A stretch of DNA of 64,000 nt. It comes from Synanceia verrucosa (lineage: Eukaryota; Chordata; Actinopteri; Perciformes; Synanceiidae). This document shows, one piece after another, positions 11,223 through 21,905 of the stretch. The position numbers and the translations under genes were made by a program. The stretch covers positions 26,332,236-26,396,235 of the forward strand of contig CM056554.1 of NCBI GenBank assembly GCA_029721515.1, written 5' to 3'. How positions within the stretch are numbered: position 1 is the stretch's first letter; the number at the start of each line of letters is the position of its first letter. The notes under the pieces are model-generated. The model was given only the letters and a program-made list of their open reading frames with translations, searched no databases and was not told where the DNA came from.

Positions 11223-11738
11223 CTCACAGAGGCAGAGAGAATTCTTTACAGAATCATTGAGGGAGATTCAGACATAGATTTTTCAGAAGATGAGAGTCCA
11301 GTGCAGGAGATGGTGAGGACCCGGATGAGGAACTAGACGAGGATGACCAGGCAGTACACTGACAAAAAAAACTAAATCAGCGTATGGTACAGGATTCAGG
11401 GTCTAATTTAAACCCAACGCCAGAAGAGATCAACACCTTTTTAGGAATCTCTGTGTACATGGCAGGCCTTGGATATCCAAGAATCAAAGTGTACTGCCAA
11501 TACAAGAGTCCCAGTTATAGCCGATTCCATGATACGTGATCGTTTCTAAAAGATCAGGTCTCTGTTGAAAGTGGTCAATGATCTGGACGTTCCAGAAGAC
11601 GAAAAGAAAAAGGATCCCCTGTGGAAAGTCAAACCAGTTCTGAAGAGAGTCGTCCAAGGTTGTCTCGACCTTCCTCGGCCAACAAAGGTCTGTATTGATG
11701 AACAGATTGTTCCATTCACTGTTCCATTGTTCCACAGC
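11223..11738 (+). pseudogene. piggyBac-like (PGBD) transposase fragment
   Basis: Three pieces in different frames. An acidic N-terminal LTEAERILYRIIEGDSDIDF starts at 11223. At about 11405 comes [20 protein letters not shown], then GYPRIKVYC, the start of the DDE_Tnp_1_7 domain. At about 11550 come [20 protein letters not shown] and [14 protein letters not shown]. The Asp of CIDEQ is the first catalytic Asp of piggyBac. The copy ends right after it, so the catalytic core is lost. This family cuts at TTAA and could have mobilised the TTAA-ended MITEs in this window. Confidence 0.85.
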
Positions 11739-11739
11739 T

Positions 11740-12495
11740 AGCACATTCCATTTCCCATGTGCTAGCTGTGCCAGCGTTTCATCTCCTTAACGGCATGTTA
11801 ACATACTGAAAAGATGGACCTCATTCGATGCCGGATGGTGAAAAGCAGCAAAAAGTACCAAAGACCATTTGCATGAGTATTGCACACTTTGTTGCTGTAA
11901 TGTGGACGTTAGCATACAACAAAAGATGGCCATTGAAAGGCATGCTAGCACATAGAAACATAAAAGCTACAAACGGGCCGCAGACACCTCCCTCCGGTTG
12001 TTTTTTCGGGAAGCAACATCGCCTGAAGACAAGGCATCTGCTGCTGAACTTTGTAAAGTTTATCATAGTCAAGCATCACTAGTCATACAAGAGTGTAGAC
12101 TGTGGAATAAAAGTTGACCCGAGAGAGTGACTCATTTAGTACACCAGATTTGTATGTTGCGATTTTTCTTTCCTCACTAAATGCCGCAAAGTGTTCTCCT
12201 TTTTGGTGTTGTGGAAATGGCCACCCTACGTGCAGTTGTGTTCATTTTTCACCACATACCCATTTATGCACCTTATATAAGAGATGGATTAGACAAACAA
12301 CACACAACAAGGTGGATGGTTTGGTTGCTTGTCTAGGCTAACATACAGATGTGAGATCAATAGTTTCCCAAATTCAGTCTTTGAAAGGAAGCAAAAATAA
12401 GCACATTTCTTAAAATGTTGAGTAACCTTATATATTCCAACAATAGGGAGGACCTGCTTCCGCTATAACAGCTCATTATAACGGCACACTTATTA
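11740..12495. other. No recognisable gene
   Basis: Includes an inverted repeat around 11733-11770 (CTAGCACATTCCATTTCCCATGTGCTAG region). Frames at 11821-12082 on both strands are mutual shadows without family motifs. Confidence 0.55.
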
Positions 12496-12496
12496 C

Positions 12497-12862
12497 AAGA
12501 AGAAGAAGAAGAAGAAGAATTCCTTTATTAGTCCCTCAGAGAGGGAAATTTCAATTTACACTCTGTTAGTACTTTTTTTTTATTATTTTCAGTTGCACAT
12601 TACACACACAAGTTATGAAACACATATGCACATGCAGAGGAGAGGTGTCAGAGTGAGGGGGCTGCCCCATATCCAGGCACCTCGAGCAGTTGGAGGTTCG
12701 GTGCCTTGCTCAAGGGCACTGCAGCGGTGCCCAGGAGGAGGAACGGGCACCTCTCCAGCTACCAGGCCACTCTCCACACATGGTCCGACCTGGAGTTGAA
12801 CTGGCAACTCTCTCAACTCTCCCAGCCCAAGTCACTACAGATTGAGCTACTGCCGCCCCCCT
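12497..12862 (-). repeat. tRNA-derived SINE, nearly full length
   Basis: On the minus strand the head reads GCGGCAGTAGCTCAATCTGT with an A-box-like TAGCTCAATCTG. It is followed by a B-box-like AGTTCAACTCC about 50 bp on, then a body (GCACCGCTGCAGTGCCCTTG) and a tail AATAAAGGAATTC with (TTC)n. A and B boxes are the internal Pol III promoter inherited from a tRNA. The same family occurs in plus orientation at 15899-16165, and a tail fragment at 19536-19582. Confidence 0.82.
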
Positions 12863-13091
12863 ATTATATTGCTTTTCTGCCTTTAGATCATAAATGTTAC
12901 ACATTGTTCTTTTAAAGAAACCCAATAATTAAATACAATAGGTGAAGTTTGAAGACAAAATATGAAATGCTGAGAATTATTCTTTTTTTCTCATGATGTC
13001 AAATCTTTTGCTACTACTTTAAATTGACACATGAAGATTAATAATATTCAGAAATACAAAGGTCTCCATGTAATTTCACCTTTCGACTCGA
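12863..13091. other. No recognisable feature
   Basis: AT-rich sequence between a SINE and the unidentified frame at 13092-13439. Nothing supported. Confidence 0.5.
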
Positions 13092-13439
13092 TCATTTCAA
13101 ATACTGCTCATGTAGCAAATGGCTGGCAGAGATCCTCAAAGAAAAGGACACTCTTTGCCCATTTGTTGTCGGGGTAAAAAGGTCAACAAAAGCTCGGAAG
13201 CGCTGTGAATAAATTTGAGTTTCATTTGAATCCATTCGATGGAAGTTCTCCTCAGGAGAGTTGCTCCAGTGACTGACAATGGCCTGATACAGTAGTTGCA
13301 GGTCTCTTTTGTTAGCTGAGGTGGAGTGACAGCTCACGATCCCATCGCCTCTGGATGTTACCGTAATGATGTGCTCCGCTGGTGACCTCTGAACCCAGAC
13401 AACGTCAAGACTCTGCCGACCACCACGTCCCCACACTGG
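13092..13439 (-). CDS. Unidentified conserved-looking exon or exon relic
   Basis: About 115 codons open to a TGA at 13092. The frame has protein-like composition: GRQSLDVVWVQRSPAEHIIT, VTSRGDGIVSCHSTSANK, LQLLYQAIVSHWSNSPEENF, YSQRFRAFVDLF. It is not part of any repeat I recognise. An AG (GATTGACAG) sits immediately before the open stretch at 13441, so it could be a terminal exon, though the pyrimidine tract is weak. I cannot name the family. No further exons of the same gene are evident within 5 kb, so it may be an exon relic. Confidence 0.4.
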   Translation of the reverse strand, partial: PVWGRGGRQSLDVVWVQRSPAEHIITVTSRGDGIVSCHSTSANKRDLQLLYQAIVSHWSNSPEENFHRMDSNETQIYSQRFRAFVDLFTPTTNGQRVSFSLRISASHLLHEQYLK

Positions 13440-14150
13440 GCTGTCAATCTGAACAGCCTTTCCCCTCAGTTAGACACACAAACACACAGCATCGCTTCCC
13501 CTCAGTGGTCTCTCAGACTCTCAGCACATTCAAGTGACAAGCAGAGGACACATCATAAGAAAGAATAAAGGAAATTACTCTGTTCAGACTGGAATGAAAA
13601 GATGACTTCTGCTGGAGCAGTGTGTCCCCAGCTGTTCAAAAACACCAACAAGAACCAGGGAAACATTTACGTTGTTGCTCATTATTATGAGCAACATTAT
13701 TATGAGCTCATTATTATGAGCAACAACAGAACAAAAGAACGGAGAACAAAATATTGCTTTATTGAGATGCTTCATCAGAAAAATATCTGTCTCCAGATTT
13801 TATTTGGAGGCCCCCCACCTCTCCCCATCCAAAATGTATCATGGGTATAAAATGACCGTACAACAACATGCCATTTCATCTGACAACCTTGATTAGCAAG
13901 AACAAATGTAAAGGTAGTTTAGCTGTATGAGTCAGATAATTTTTTTATTGTCAGATGTTGAGTGTTGTCAATCATTGCAGCGATGCATGCACGGTCAGAT
14001 TAATAGACTCTTCTTTCCTTCCTCAAGCTGATTTGGTGCTGGTCGCACCAAGTGTCTCATGGCAAATGCGTCTCCTCACGCAAAATGTGGCCCCTCATGA
14101 AGAATTAGGCCCTAAGCACAGTGTTTGAAGTGAGAAGACTTTTAATGTGA
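13440..14150. other. Mostly featureless; short tandem TTATTATGAGCAA repeats
   Basis: At 13678-13730 a short unit CATTATTATGAGCAA is repeated about three times. At 14060-14117 a segment with CTCCTCACGCAAAATGTGGC matches 24055-24110 in the opposite orientation, so it is a dispersed repeat. No coding signal. Confidence 0.6.
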
Positions 14151-14249
14151 AGAGCTGTTTGGACTGATGTTCACTACTTCCTGCCAGCTTTGAGACTTTA
14201 AAGAGCTGAAAAGAGAGATCCGCTGCCTGTCCTCCTTTCATTTCAATAT

Positions 14250-14425
14250 GGAGCTTTACTCTGAAATGATCTGGTGTCTGTCCTCCTTTTATTACAATAA
14301 GGAGCTTTACTTTGAAATGATCTGTTTTCTGTTCTCCTTTTATTACAATAAGGAGCTTTACTTTGAAATGATCTGGTTTCTGTTCTCCTTTTATTACAAT
14401 AAGGAGCTTTACTTTGAAATTATCG
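14250..14425 (+). repeat. 51-bp minisatellite, about 3.5 units
   Basis: The unit contains AGGAGCTTTACTTTGAAATG and CTCCTTTTATTACAATAAGG and repeats every 51 bp. As 51 is a multiple of three and the unit lacks stops in one frame, it reads as a 17-residue repeat (ELYFEMIWCLSSFYYNK). The flank at 14165-14240 is also shared with the larger array at 21228-21905, in reverse. Confidence 0.9.
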
Positions 14426-14488
14426 GTTATTTCAGGTTACTTTCAGCAGGGAGTCACATAGTAAAGTAACACATTTATTTTGAAAGGA

Positions 14489-14838
14489 ACCCATCCATCC
14501 ATCCATTTTCTACCTCTTATCCTCTCATAGGATCAGGGGGGCTGGAGCCTATTCCAGCTGTCTTAGGGTGAAAGACAGGGTACACCCTGGACAAGTGTCC
14601 AGTTCATATAGAGACAGACAACCACTCACACTCACATTCACACCTACGGTCAATTTAAATTAGCCAATTAACCTAATCCCCATGCATTTTTTTGAATGGT
14701 GGGAGGAAGCCAGAGTACCCACACAGACACGGGGAGAACATGAAAACTCCACACAGAAAGGCCCCGGGCCCGGGATTCGAACCCAGTACCTTCTTGCTGT
14801 GAGGCGATAGTGCTGACCACTACACCACTGTGCCGCCC
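14489..14838 (-). repeat. tRNA-derived SINE, full length
   Basis: On the minus strand it starts GGGGCGGCACAGTGGTGTAG, with an A box (GTGGTGTAGTGG) and B box (GGGTTCGAATCCC). The body includes GGAGTTTTCATGTTCTCCCC and CCAATTAACC. It ends with AGGCTCCAGCC and a (GGAT)n tail. The same family is at 10888 (tail), 18545 (tail) and 19086 (foldback). Confidence 0.85.
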
Positions 14839-15092
14839 CAATTCAGAATCCAATGAGACAATTCAGAACCCAAGGAGACAATTCAGAGTCCAAGGAAACA
14901 TTTCAGAATCCAACAAGACAGTTCACAATCCAACAAGACCGTTCAGAGTCCAACAAAACTTTTCAGCATCCAACAAAAAATTTCAGAATCCACCAAGACA
15001 ATTCAGAATCCAAAGAAACATTTCAGAATCCAACGAAAAAATTCAGAATCCAACGAGACAATTCAGAATCCAACGAGACAATTCAGAGTAAG
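14839..15092 (+). repeat. 20-bp minisatellite abutting a SINE head
   Basis: About 12-13 copies of a 20-bp unit close to AATTCAGAATCCAACGAGAC. The array starts at the very base where the SINE GCCGCCCC end stops. Because 20 is not divisible by three, the apparent Asn/Gln/Ser-rich ORFs here cycle through frames and are not genes. Confidence 0.92.
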
Positions 15093-15895
15093 AAATTGAA
15101 CGTAAGAACAAGACTGTAGTAATGCATAGCAGAGCATCAGTTGCATCACTTTACTGATAAACGAAGCCTGGAAGCAAAACATTTCAGCAGATTGTGTGTC
15201 ACTTTCAGAAAGATCATTACTTCACTTAATTATTATCATTATTACACACTTAAGCCCTTTGAAATCAGGGATATGATTGGCCATGTTTTTACTTCTTTTT
15301 GATTTTCCTTTATATTTCACCTTAAAAACTGTTGAGTTAGCCTTGCTTGGTTTCATTATTTTCAGCACAATCTCACATTTGTCACGAAACAGTGATATTT
15401 TTTTCATATTGACACACAGATTTTTTTAGTGAGAAAACCACAGGCATGTCTAACAAACATTTCTTTCCAACGTAGAATGAACAAATGAAGTGCGCATTTC
15501 AAAAACCTATGTTCACCTATGTTAGCAAAAAGCAAAGCTAAATACAACTATTAACATGAAAAAGCAGTCTGTGTCTCTGCCGTTTTTATATAAATATTTA
15601 CAAAAAGTAACAGGAGCCACAAAAATCACTTGTGCCACTCCAAAAATTCATGGTTTTCATTTTTTTTTTCTTGCAAGCACTTTCGCCACCCGCACGTCAG
15701 CCGTCTTTACCATTTCAGCGTTTCCACCTGCAACAAACGCACACCGAACAAGCACCGAACGCACTATGCGGAAAAAACATGGGTAAATTATTTATTCCAT
15801 CTGGATTTATTTGGCCTATATTGGTATGTGTCATGTCATGTTAAGCTGACCAAGTTTCAGTTTTCTGTCTTGTTTTATTATATTGTCATGTCCTG
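15093..15895. other. No recognisable gene
   Basis: AT-rich sequence. Overlapping short frames at 15556-15911 in all three plus frames lack family signatures. Confidence 0.55.
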
Positions 15896-15898
15896 TTT

Positions 15899-16165
15899 TA
15901 TGGGACAGTAGCTCAGTCTGTAGTGACTTGGGTTGGGAATCGCAGGGTCGCCGGTTCAAGTCCAGGTTGGACCAAGTTTGGAGAGTGGACTGGTGGCTGG
16001 AGAGGTGCCAGTTTCTCTTCCTGGGCCCTGTGGAGGTGCCCTTGAGAAACACACCGAATCCCTGGGCGCCTTACATGGCAACCCACTGCTCCTTGGGGGG
16101 ATGGGTTAATTGCAGAGGTCATGTATGTAATGATATATATGTGACAAATAAAGTATCTATTATTT
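15899..16165 (+). repeat. tRNA-derived SINE with intact Pol III boxes
   Basis: The head GGGACAGTAGCTCAGTCTGT has a canonical A box (TAGCTCAGTCTG) and B box (GGTTCAAGTCC at about 15953). The body GGAGAGGTGCCAGTTTCTCT and tail ATGTGACAAATAAAGTATCT match the family at 12497-12862. The boxes are close to consensus, so transcription by Pol III is possible in principle. Confidence 0.85.
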
Positions 16166-16179
16166 TGTAGTAATGTCTT

Positions 16180-16335
16180 CCTTCTCATTTCAACCACGTC
16201 ACTTCCTGCCCTCCTGTTTCCCATGTCTGGTGAATGTCTGCCTCATCCCTGATTGTTTCCAGCTGTTTCCTATTTCCTCGTGTTTAAATAGTGTGTCAGT
16301 CTGTCTCAGTCCTGTGCCAGTTTGCATTGCTCTGC
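16180..16335 (+). repeat. Divergent Gypsy LTR fragment
   Basis: CCTGTTTCCCATGTCTGGTG, CCTGATTGTTTCCAGCTGTT and a TATA-like TTTAAATAGTGTG follow the same order as 2755-2850 in the 3' LTR of the first Gypsy copy. It is an old partial LTR with no internal sequence attached. Confidence 0.65.
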
Positions 16336-17497
16336 TGCATTCCATTAACTTCAGAGGTCCGAGGTTGGAGCTGGAATGAAATCACGCCTCTGTTGATGGT
16401 GTTCCAGTTAACAAGTCGGAAAATAAAGATTGACCATGATATTGAGAAGAAAGTTGATGGTGATGCCATGGACAGCGTCCAGATGCCTGAAGACGTCCAC
16501 CTCTTCAAGCTCATTGATCTTTTTCTCACCAGTTAACTCAAGATAGAAACATGCTTATTCATTCATGATTGCACTACGGTTCATTTACAGCACTGATCAA
16601 TTTGAGTTGTTACTTGTTGTTATGACTGAGGTATATTTTCCTGTTCGACATGTTCAGTGAGGAAAAGCATGAGTAAGAAAATAATAATATGCATGAGGCA
16701 TTTTTTGCATTTTGAAGACAAACACGTTTAATTTCATATCCACCGTCACAAAAAGAGAGTGTTATGAGGTGCATGAACAGTCTGGTCTCAGCCGATCTGT
16801 CCTGCACTTTAATCCACAGTTCACTCACACTTCTCTCTTTTCTTATCTGACTTCACACCATCCGTCTGTCACATCCAAAATAGAGGTGATCCCTTGAACT
16901 TTTGAAGAAGAAATATTAGAGAAAATCAGAGAAAACGATTTGCACAACATTTCAGACTCTTCCCTGTTTCCACACATCTGCACAGCTTGGTTCAGGGAGG
17001 TAACCATTCGTTATGCAGAACCTTGAAATCTAAAGTGCAGGTAGGCTTTTCACCTGGACTCTTTCAGACCTGTGGACTGTCTGATCAGCTCTACTTCTCT
17101 TCTTGTGATGTTTGATACCACTGATTTCCTGTCTGATCTGATACCACATAAAATCCAGGCTGGAATCGACGATACTGATCAGACACTGACAAAAATTTCT
17201 CATGTGTTTGGAAAATCAACATAAAAAGTAGCCTTTCAAATTCTAGTATACGTTAATTGTCATCATCTTAAAATGCTTGCCTAAACATCCACACTTTTTT
17301 GTTGATTAACATATTAATTAGGCTCCTCAGTCAGTCCAGCTGAGAGCTTGTGACTATGACTGGTGGAAGAAGAAGTAGTTCCTACCAACTGTCATTTAGA
17401 TTTAGATCCAGATGGTAAAGTTATTTTACACTGTGTTCTTGTTAATGATGAATGACACATTTAGCCCAAATGACGAAAATATTGATATTATAATGTG
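16336..17497. other. No recognisable gene
   Basis: A frame ending at 16536 (KIKIDHDIEKKVDGDAM) has protein-like composition but no recognised family and no splice support. The remainder is AT-rich without repeats I can name. Confidence 0.5.
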
Positions 17498-17814
17498 AGA
17501 TATACACTAGAGAGATCAAAACAGGAAGTGGAGACATTTGAGATTGGAGGTCAAAACAAACAGAATGTGGACAAAAAGTGGTGATTTTCATGAAAGTGTC
17601 CTCTACTCTACCTCTGATGAAACAAGAATGGAACAAGGTAAAAACAAACATTTTTTTCATGATGAAATAGAGAGTCTTTCCTTCCATTTGAGCTATTCAG
17701 TGTTTTCAGAGACAATACAAAATGTTCTATGGGTCTTGAAAGATGACTCAAAATGGGCAAAAAAGACTGGAACAAGGCACTTACTTTTTTCAGGGCTGGC
17801 CCTCAATAAGTTAA
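17498..17814 (+). repeat. TTAA MITE, 5' truncated copy
   Basis: Shares AGATCAAAACAGGAAGTGGA, AGGTAAAAACAAACATTTTT and ATGACTCAAAATGGGCAAAA with complete copies at 51605-52019 and 55949-56359. It ends at TTAA (17811-17814). The 5' terminal inverted repeat is missing. Confidence 0.75.
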
Positions 17815-19084
17815 TAGTCTTTAACATTGCTGGTGTTGCTTGTGGCCATGAGCTGTTTTAGCTCTGATTGGCTGGTACATCAAATGTTGGTGTGCTTCTA
17901 TCATCCGAACTGCTGCATTTAGCTGCAGGAACTTTGCTAGTTGTGAAGCATATGGTCCATAATGTATTTGTGCATGCCTGTGGCTTTACCATGAACTACG
18001 CCTGGTTGTTTCCAAAGTCCATGTCTTTGGACTCATACATTTGTGTGTCATTTTTAGTATGGTCCAGCCAAAAGTGTCCCAGATGTCATGTACAGAAGTG
18101 ACTTTCACCCTCATGCATCACTGTGGACATTTTTGTCCATTTGAGCAAATTGTTCCTCTTCATCTGGCCATCGTTTTGGTTGTGTTAGTGCATATGGAGC
18201 AGTTTTTAAAGAAAGACTCTCTCTTGACAAATTTTGGAATTCAAATTTTAATTTCTAATGGATCAATAGAACACAGTGAAAAAAATTATCACCCTCTTGA
18301 GTCATGACAGTAAGGACAAAAATTACAATATTCTGTTCTGCTTTTTTCTTCATAAATCTCTTAAAAAAAACTTCAGCACTGCTCAAAACTACCAAACCTT
18401 CAGTCATTTTGATGAGTTTAACCATTTAACTGCCAAATTCATAATTTGATATCAAAAGTTATGAAAAGTTAAAATGTATATAGTTTGTTTACATCACTTC
18501 ATCAGATCCATCTTCTGACTTTCTGCAACATACTTGTTCAGAACATTCACCCTATGACAGCTGGGATCGGCTCCAGCCTTTGATGATGAATGAATAAATG
18601 AATGAATGAATGTAATATGTAAAATAAAATAAAAAAATAAAGCCCTGACATTACAGAATGCATGATTATATTTTGTAATGGCTGTGAGATTATATTTGGT
18701 TTTAATGGGACTTAATGGGATGTGAAGAGGGTCATAAATTTTAAATCTGGTGCTACACGAAAACTAATGCATCAAAATCAATAATTTGGCTAATCTTTGA
18801 TATATACCCCAGCCCCCCAATATTTGTTTTATGGAAAATAAGTAATTTTTTGAGTTTTCATAAAAGGAAAACAACAAAAAACAAACAACAGTGACAACAA
18901 ATCAAACTGGCATCTAAAAGGTTAAAATCCTTAAAATGATTGAATGTTTAAGAGATCTATGCAGGAAAAAAGCCAAATAAAAAAATTAATCTGTTAAGTT
19001 TAAATTTTTGGAAGTGGACATTTTTGTCCTTAATGACTCAATAGGGTTAATACATAATAAATTTACAGGGAAATAATATATGCT
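17815..19084. other. AT-rich stretch with a short SINE tail
   Basis: At 18545-18612, CCTATGACAGCTGGGATCGG then CTCCAGCC is the tail end of the SINE family seen at 14489, followed by (GAAT)n. Nothing else is supported. Confidence 0.55.
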
Positions 19085-19085
19085 G

Positions 19086-19440
19086 GGCGGCACGGTGGTG
19101 TAGTTGTTAGCACAGTCCCCTCACAGCAAGAAGGTGCCGGGTTGGAATCCCGGGCACGGGGCCTTTCTGTGTGGAGTTTGCATGTTCTCCCCGTGTCTGC
19201 ATGGGTTCTCTCCGGTTACTCCGGTTTCCTCCCACCATCCAAAAACATGCATGGGGATTAGGTTAATTGGTTAATTTAAATTGACTGTAGGTGTGAATGT
19301 GAGTGTGAGTGGTTGTCTGTCTCTATGTGCCCTGCGATGAACTGGAGACTCTGGAGACAACACGCAGACATGAGGAGAACATACAAACTCCACACAGAAA
19401 GGCCCCGGGTCGAACCCGGTACCTTCTTGCTGTGAGGCTG
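19086..19440. repeat. Fold-back SINE: plus copy joined to an inverted head
   Basis: A plus-strand SINE starts GGCGGCACGGTGGTGTAGTT (A box) with CGGGTTGGAATCCCG (B box) and runs to about 19345. It then switches into the reverse complement of its own head: GGAGAACATACAAACTCCAC to TACCTTCTTGCTGTGAGG (19373-19438). The two arms of about 75 bp could pair over a 165-bp loop. Confidence 0.85.
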
Positions 19441-19535
19441 TGTTTACTGAGGGAATGAACTGTGTTAATGAAACGTCTCAAAAGTCAAATGTGTTCTGGA
19501 TTTCACTCCTCATTTTTTATCACTGGCTGCTAAAG

Positions 19536-19582
19536 AAGAAGAAGAAGAAGAAGAAGAATTCCTTTATTAATCCCTCAAAGAA
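19536..19582 (-). repeat. SINE tail fragment with (AAG)n
   Basis: (AAG)n followed by AATTCCTTTATTAATCCCTC is the 3' tail of the SINE at 12497-12862, same orientation. The body is absent. Confidence 0.7.
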
Positions 19583-20332
19583 TCTGCAGGAAAGACTCAA
19601 CTTTCCCCTCTGGAGGACCAACCAGCGACATGAAGCCCAGCGCTCAGTCATCGCTCTGACATGACTGCCCCTCGCCCAGCCCGCCCTCTCCCTCCCAATT
19701 AGTGGCGACATTGCCTTAAGTTGTTCTGTCAGCTCCGATAAAGGCATCTCGTCTCTGCAGAGATGACTGAACATCCAGCTCGTCACCTCCAGGCTGGAAA
19801 CCGTGAGGACGGAGCCAACATGAAGAAAGGACATGAGAAACGGAGGAGGAAAAATGAAGAAGTGCATGTCTCTATTTCATGTCTTTTTAATATTTTTACT
19901 GTGTAATCCATCTCTGTTGCAGCGCATCAGTCAGTCAGACTGTCTCTTTGCCTTTATGCTCACATTAAACGGTTAGTGAACTGAATATCATATCTTCCAT
20001 AGACTAATCACATGATGAATATGTTTCTGTGAACTGCAATAAAACAAGTATTTATGCCATTATCTAATGGGAGCAGCTGAAAGATGATCAACATTGTGAA
20101 TAAGATCTACAGTTCATACGTCTATGTAATAACAAGAAAACAACAGAAATATAACCAAGAAGTATTACCACAGAATTTTTTCCAAAAGTCGTTAAGAAAG
20201 CAGGTAGTACTGTTGTGCTGAGTCACATTAGTGAGTCAGTCACTGAACTTGTGTTGCCTTTGTTAAACTGATGTCTTGAAGTATTCCAGGGCTGAAAATT
20301 CCCCTGACCTCCAGGGCTGGGGTAGTAATTAC
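19583..20332. other. No recognisable gene
   Basis: Moderately GC-rich to 19860, then AT-rich. A minus-strand frame at 19520-19867 exists only because the (TTC)n run is read as poly-Phe. Confidence 0.55.
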
Positions 20333-21191
20333 AGTTTTTCTCAGTTGCTAAAACTCTAAACCCCCGTTGTCTGAACCAAATGCTCCATTGCCTGAACCCA
20401 CTTATTGAATCAGTCACTCTTTTGGCAAAACTATAAGCACAGCAAAGACAAAGAATAGTATTATCTGATGAAATCAGAGCTACTGTGATTGACCATGTTC
20501 TTGTCCATGGTATGAGCATGAGGGACGCCGGACAAAGAGTACAACCAAACATCAGGAGATTCACTGTCCACCATAATCCGAAGATTTATGTCATTATGTT
20601 GACAGTAATTACTGTATGACTGTATTATATACTGTACCACAGTATGTTTCAGTACATCACTGTGCCAATGTACTGTAGTATTGTAATGGAGGGTTACGCT
20701 AAATGTTTGTAGACCTTGTATTCCATGTATATACAGCATGCCAGGGGCATTTCCCCTGTTGTCTGGCCAGACAAAATGTGGCCTGTGATGTGGATGAAGT
20801 CTTGTGGCCTGACCCAATATGGAGAAATGATGCTGTCGCTGAGTAATGCACTTCTGATTTGTATATTTTTGTACTTTATTTTTACGTACGCTTACTGTAT
20901 ACAAGTGCTAAAGGCACAGGGTTTTTTGTTTTGTTTTTGCGACATGCATTTAGCCTACAGTGAACAATAAACAATTATTTCTACAGCTTCCTGTCCTGAG
21001 CATTGTGTTTTTGTATTTTTCTATGTCGTGTTTCGTAACTGTTTTTAATTTTGATTGAACTGTTTCGAGGTGTAAGTTTCATTTGGCATGAAGAGTTTTG
21101 TGAATGTAGCTTGAAATTGGATTTTGTGTTCACAGTTTAGAGGAAAGAAGAGCAGCTTTTGAGAAATGTGTCTTAGCAATCGAGAAAAACT
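20333..21191 (+). mobile_element. IS630/Tc1-type deletion derivative with TIRs
   Basis: Bounded by TA on each side. The left terminus CAGTTTTTCTCAGTTGCTAA pairs with the right terminus TTAGCAATCGAGAAAAACTG (one mismatch in 20). Inside are an N-terminal transposase piece (20461-20575) and a C-terminal piece (about 20738-20845) with the catalytic centre missing. TA duplication plus this transposase type agrees with the IS630-Tc1-mariner superfamily. At about 860 bp it is non-autonomous. Confidence 0.82.
20461..20575 (+). pseudogene. IS630-like transposase N-terminal HTH fragment
   Basis: LSDEIRATVIDHVLVHGMSM then RDAGQRVQPNIRRFTVHHN is the helix-turn-helix DNA-binding start of the teleost IS630-like transposase family. 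The frame runs on into unrelated sequence, and the C-terminal end (CQGHFPCCLARQNVACDVDE, about 20741-20800) follows after a deletion. The minus-strand frame of 147 codons across the same region is only a shadow. Confidence 0.75.
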
Positions 21192-21227
21192 GTAATCAAA
21201 ATTTTTACTGCTGCAAGAAATGACACT

Positions 21228-21905
21228 ACCATAAAGACACCAGATCATTTCAAAATAAAGCTCCTCATTATAATAAAAGGAGGACAGACAACAGATCATT
21301 TCAAAGTAAAGCTCCTTATTGTAATAAAAGGAGGACAGACACCAAATCATTTCAAAGTAAAGCTCCTTATTGTAATAAAAGGAGGACAGACAACAGATCA
21401 TTTCAAAGTAAAGCTCCTTATTGTAATAAAAGGAGGACAGACACCAGATCATTTCAAAGTAAAGCTCATCATTGTAATAAAAGGAGGACAGACACCAGAT
21501 CATTTCAAAGTAAAGCTCCTTATTGTAATAAAAGGAGGACAGACACCGGATCATTTCAAAGTAAAGCTCCTCATTGTAATAAAAGGAGGACAGACAGCAG
21601 ATCATTTCAAAGTAAAGCTCCTCATTGTAATAAAAGGAGGACAGACACCAGATCATTTCAAAGTAAAGCTCCTTATTGTAATAAAAGGAGGACAGACAAC
21701 AGATCATTTCAAAGTAAAGCTCCTTATTGTAATAAAAGGAGGACAGGTACCACATCATTTCAAAGTAAAGCTCATCATTGTAATAAAAGGAGGACAGACA
21801 CCAGATCATTTCAAAGTAAAGCTCCTTATTGTAATAAAAGGAGGACAGACACCGGATCATTTCAAAGTAAAGCTCCTCATTGTAATAAAAGGAGGACAGA
21901 CAGCA
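21228..21905 (-). repeat. 51-bp minisatellite, about 13 units, with higher-order structure
   Basis: Thirteen units of 51 bp (AAAGCTCCTTATTGTAATAA on the plus strand). On the minus strand it reads as a 17-residue repeat, ELYFEMIWCLSSFYYNK, with no stop. Variant residues show that units 1-6 and 7-12 follow the same series (R, W, W, C, W, C after MI/MM), a 306-bp higher-order period. The flank at 21910-21960 matches the flank of the smaller array at 14250-14425 in reverse. Confidence 0.93.

Noticed and set aside
12600..12925. Overlapping short ORFs on both strands
   Set aside because: They lie wholly within a tRNA-derived SINE.
14810..15119. Gln/Asn/Ser-rich ORFs in two frames
   Set aside because: Both are the 20-bp tandem repeat; the unit length is not a multiple of three and all frames look alike.
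15899..16010. tRNA gene
   Set aside because: A and B boxes are present but no cloverleaf with an anticodon arm can be drawn; this is a SINE head. The same holds for 14770-14838 and 19086-19150.
20461..20904. 147-codon minus-strand ORF
   Set aside because: Opposite strand of IS630 transposase pieces, which are recognisable on the plus strand.
21045..21860. 271-codon minus-strand ORF with 17-residue repeats
   Set aside because: It is the 51-bp minisatellite read in a stop-free frame; the last part runs into a transposon terminus. No start context or flanking gene structure supports it.
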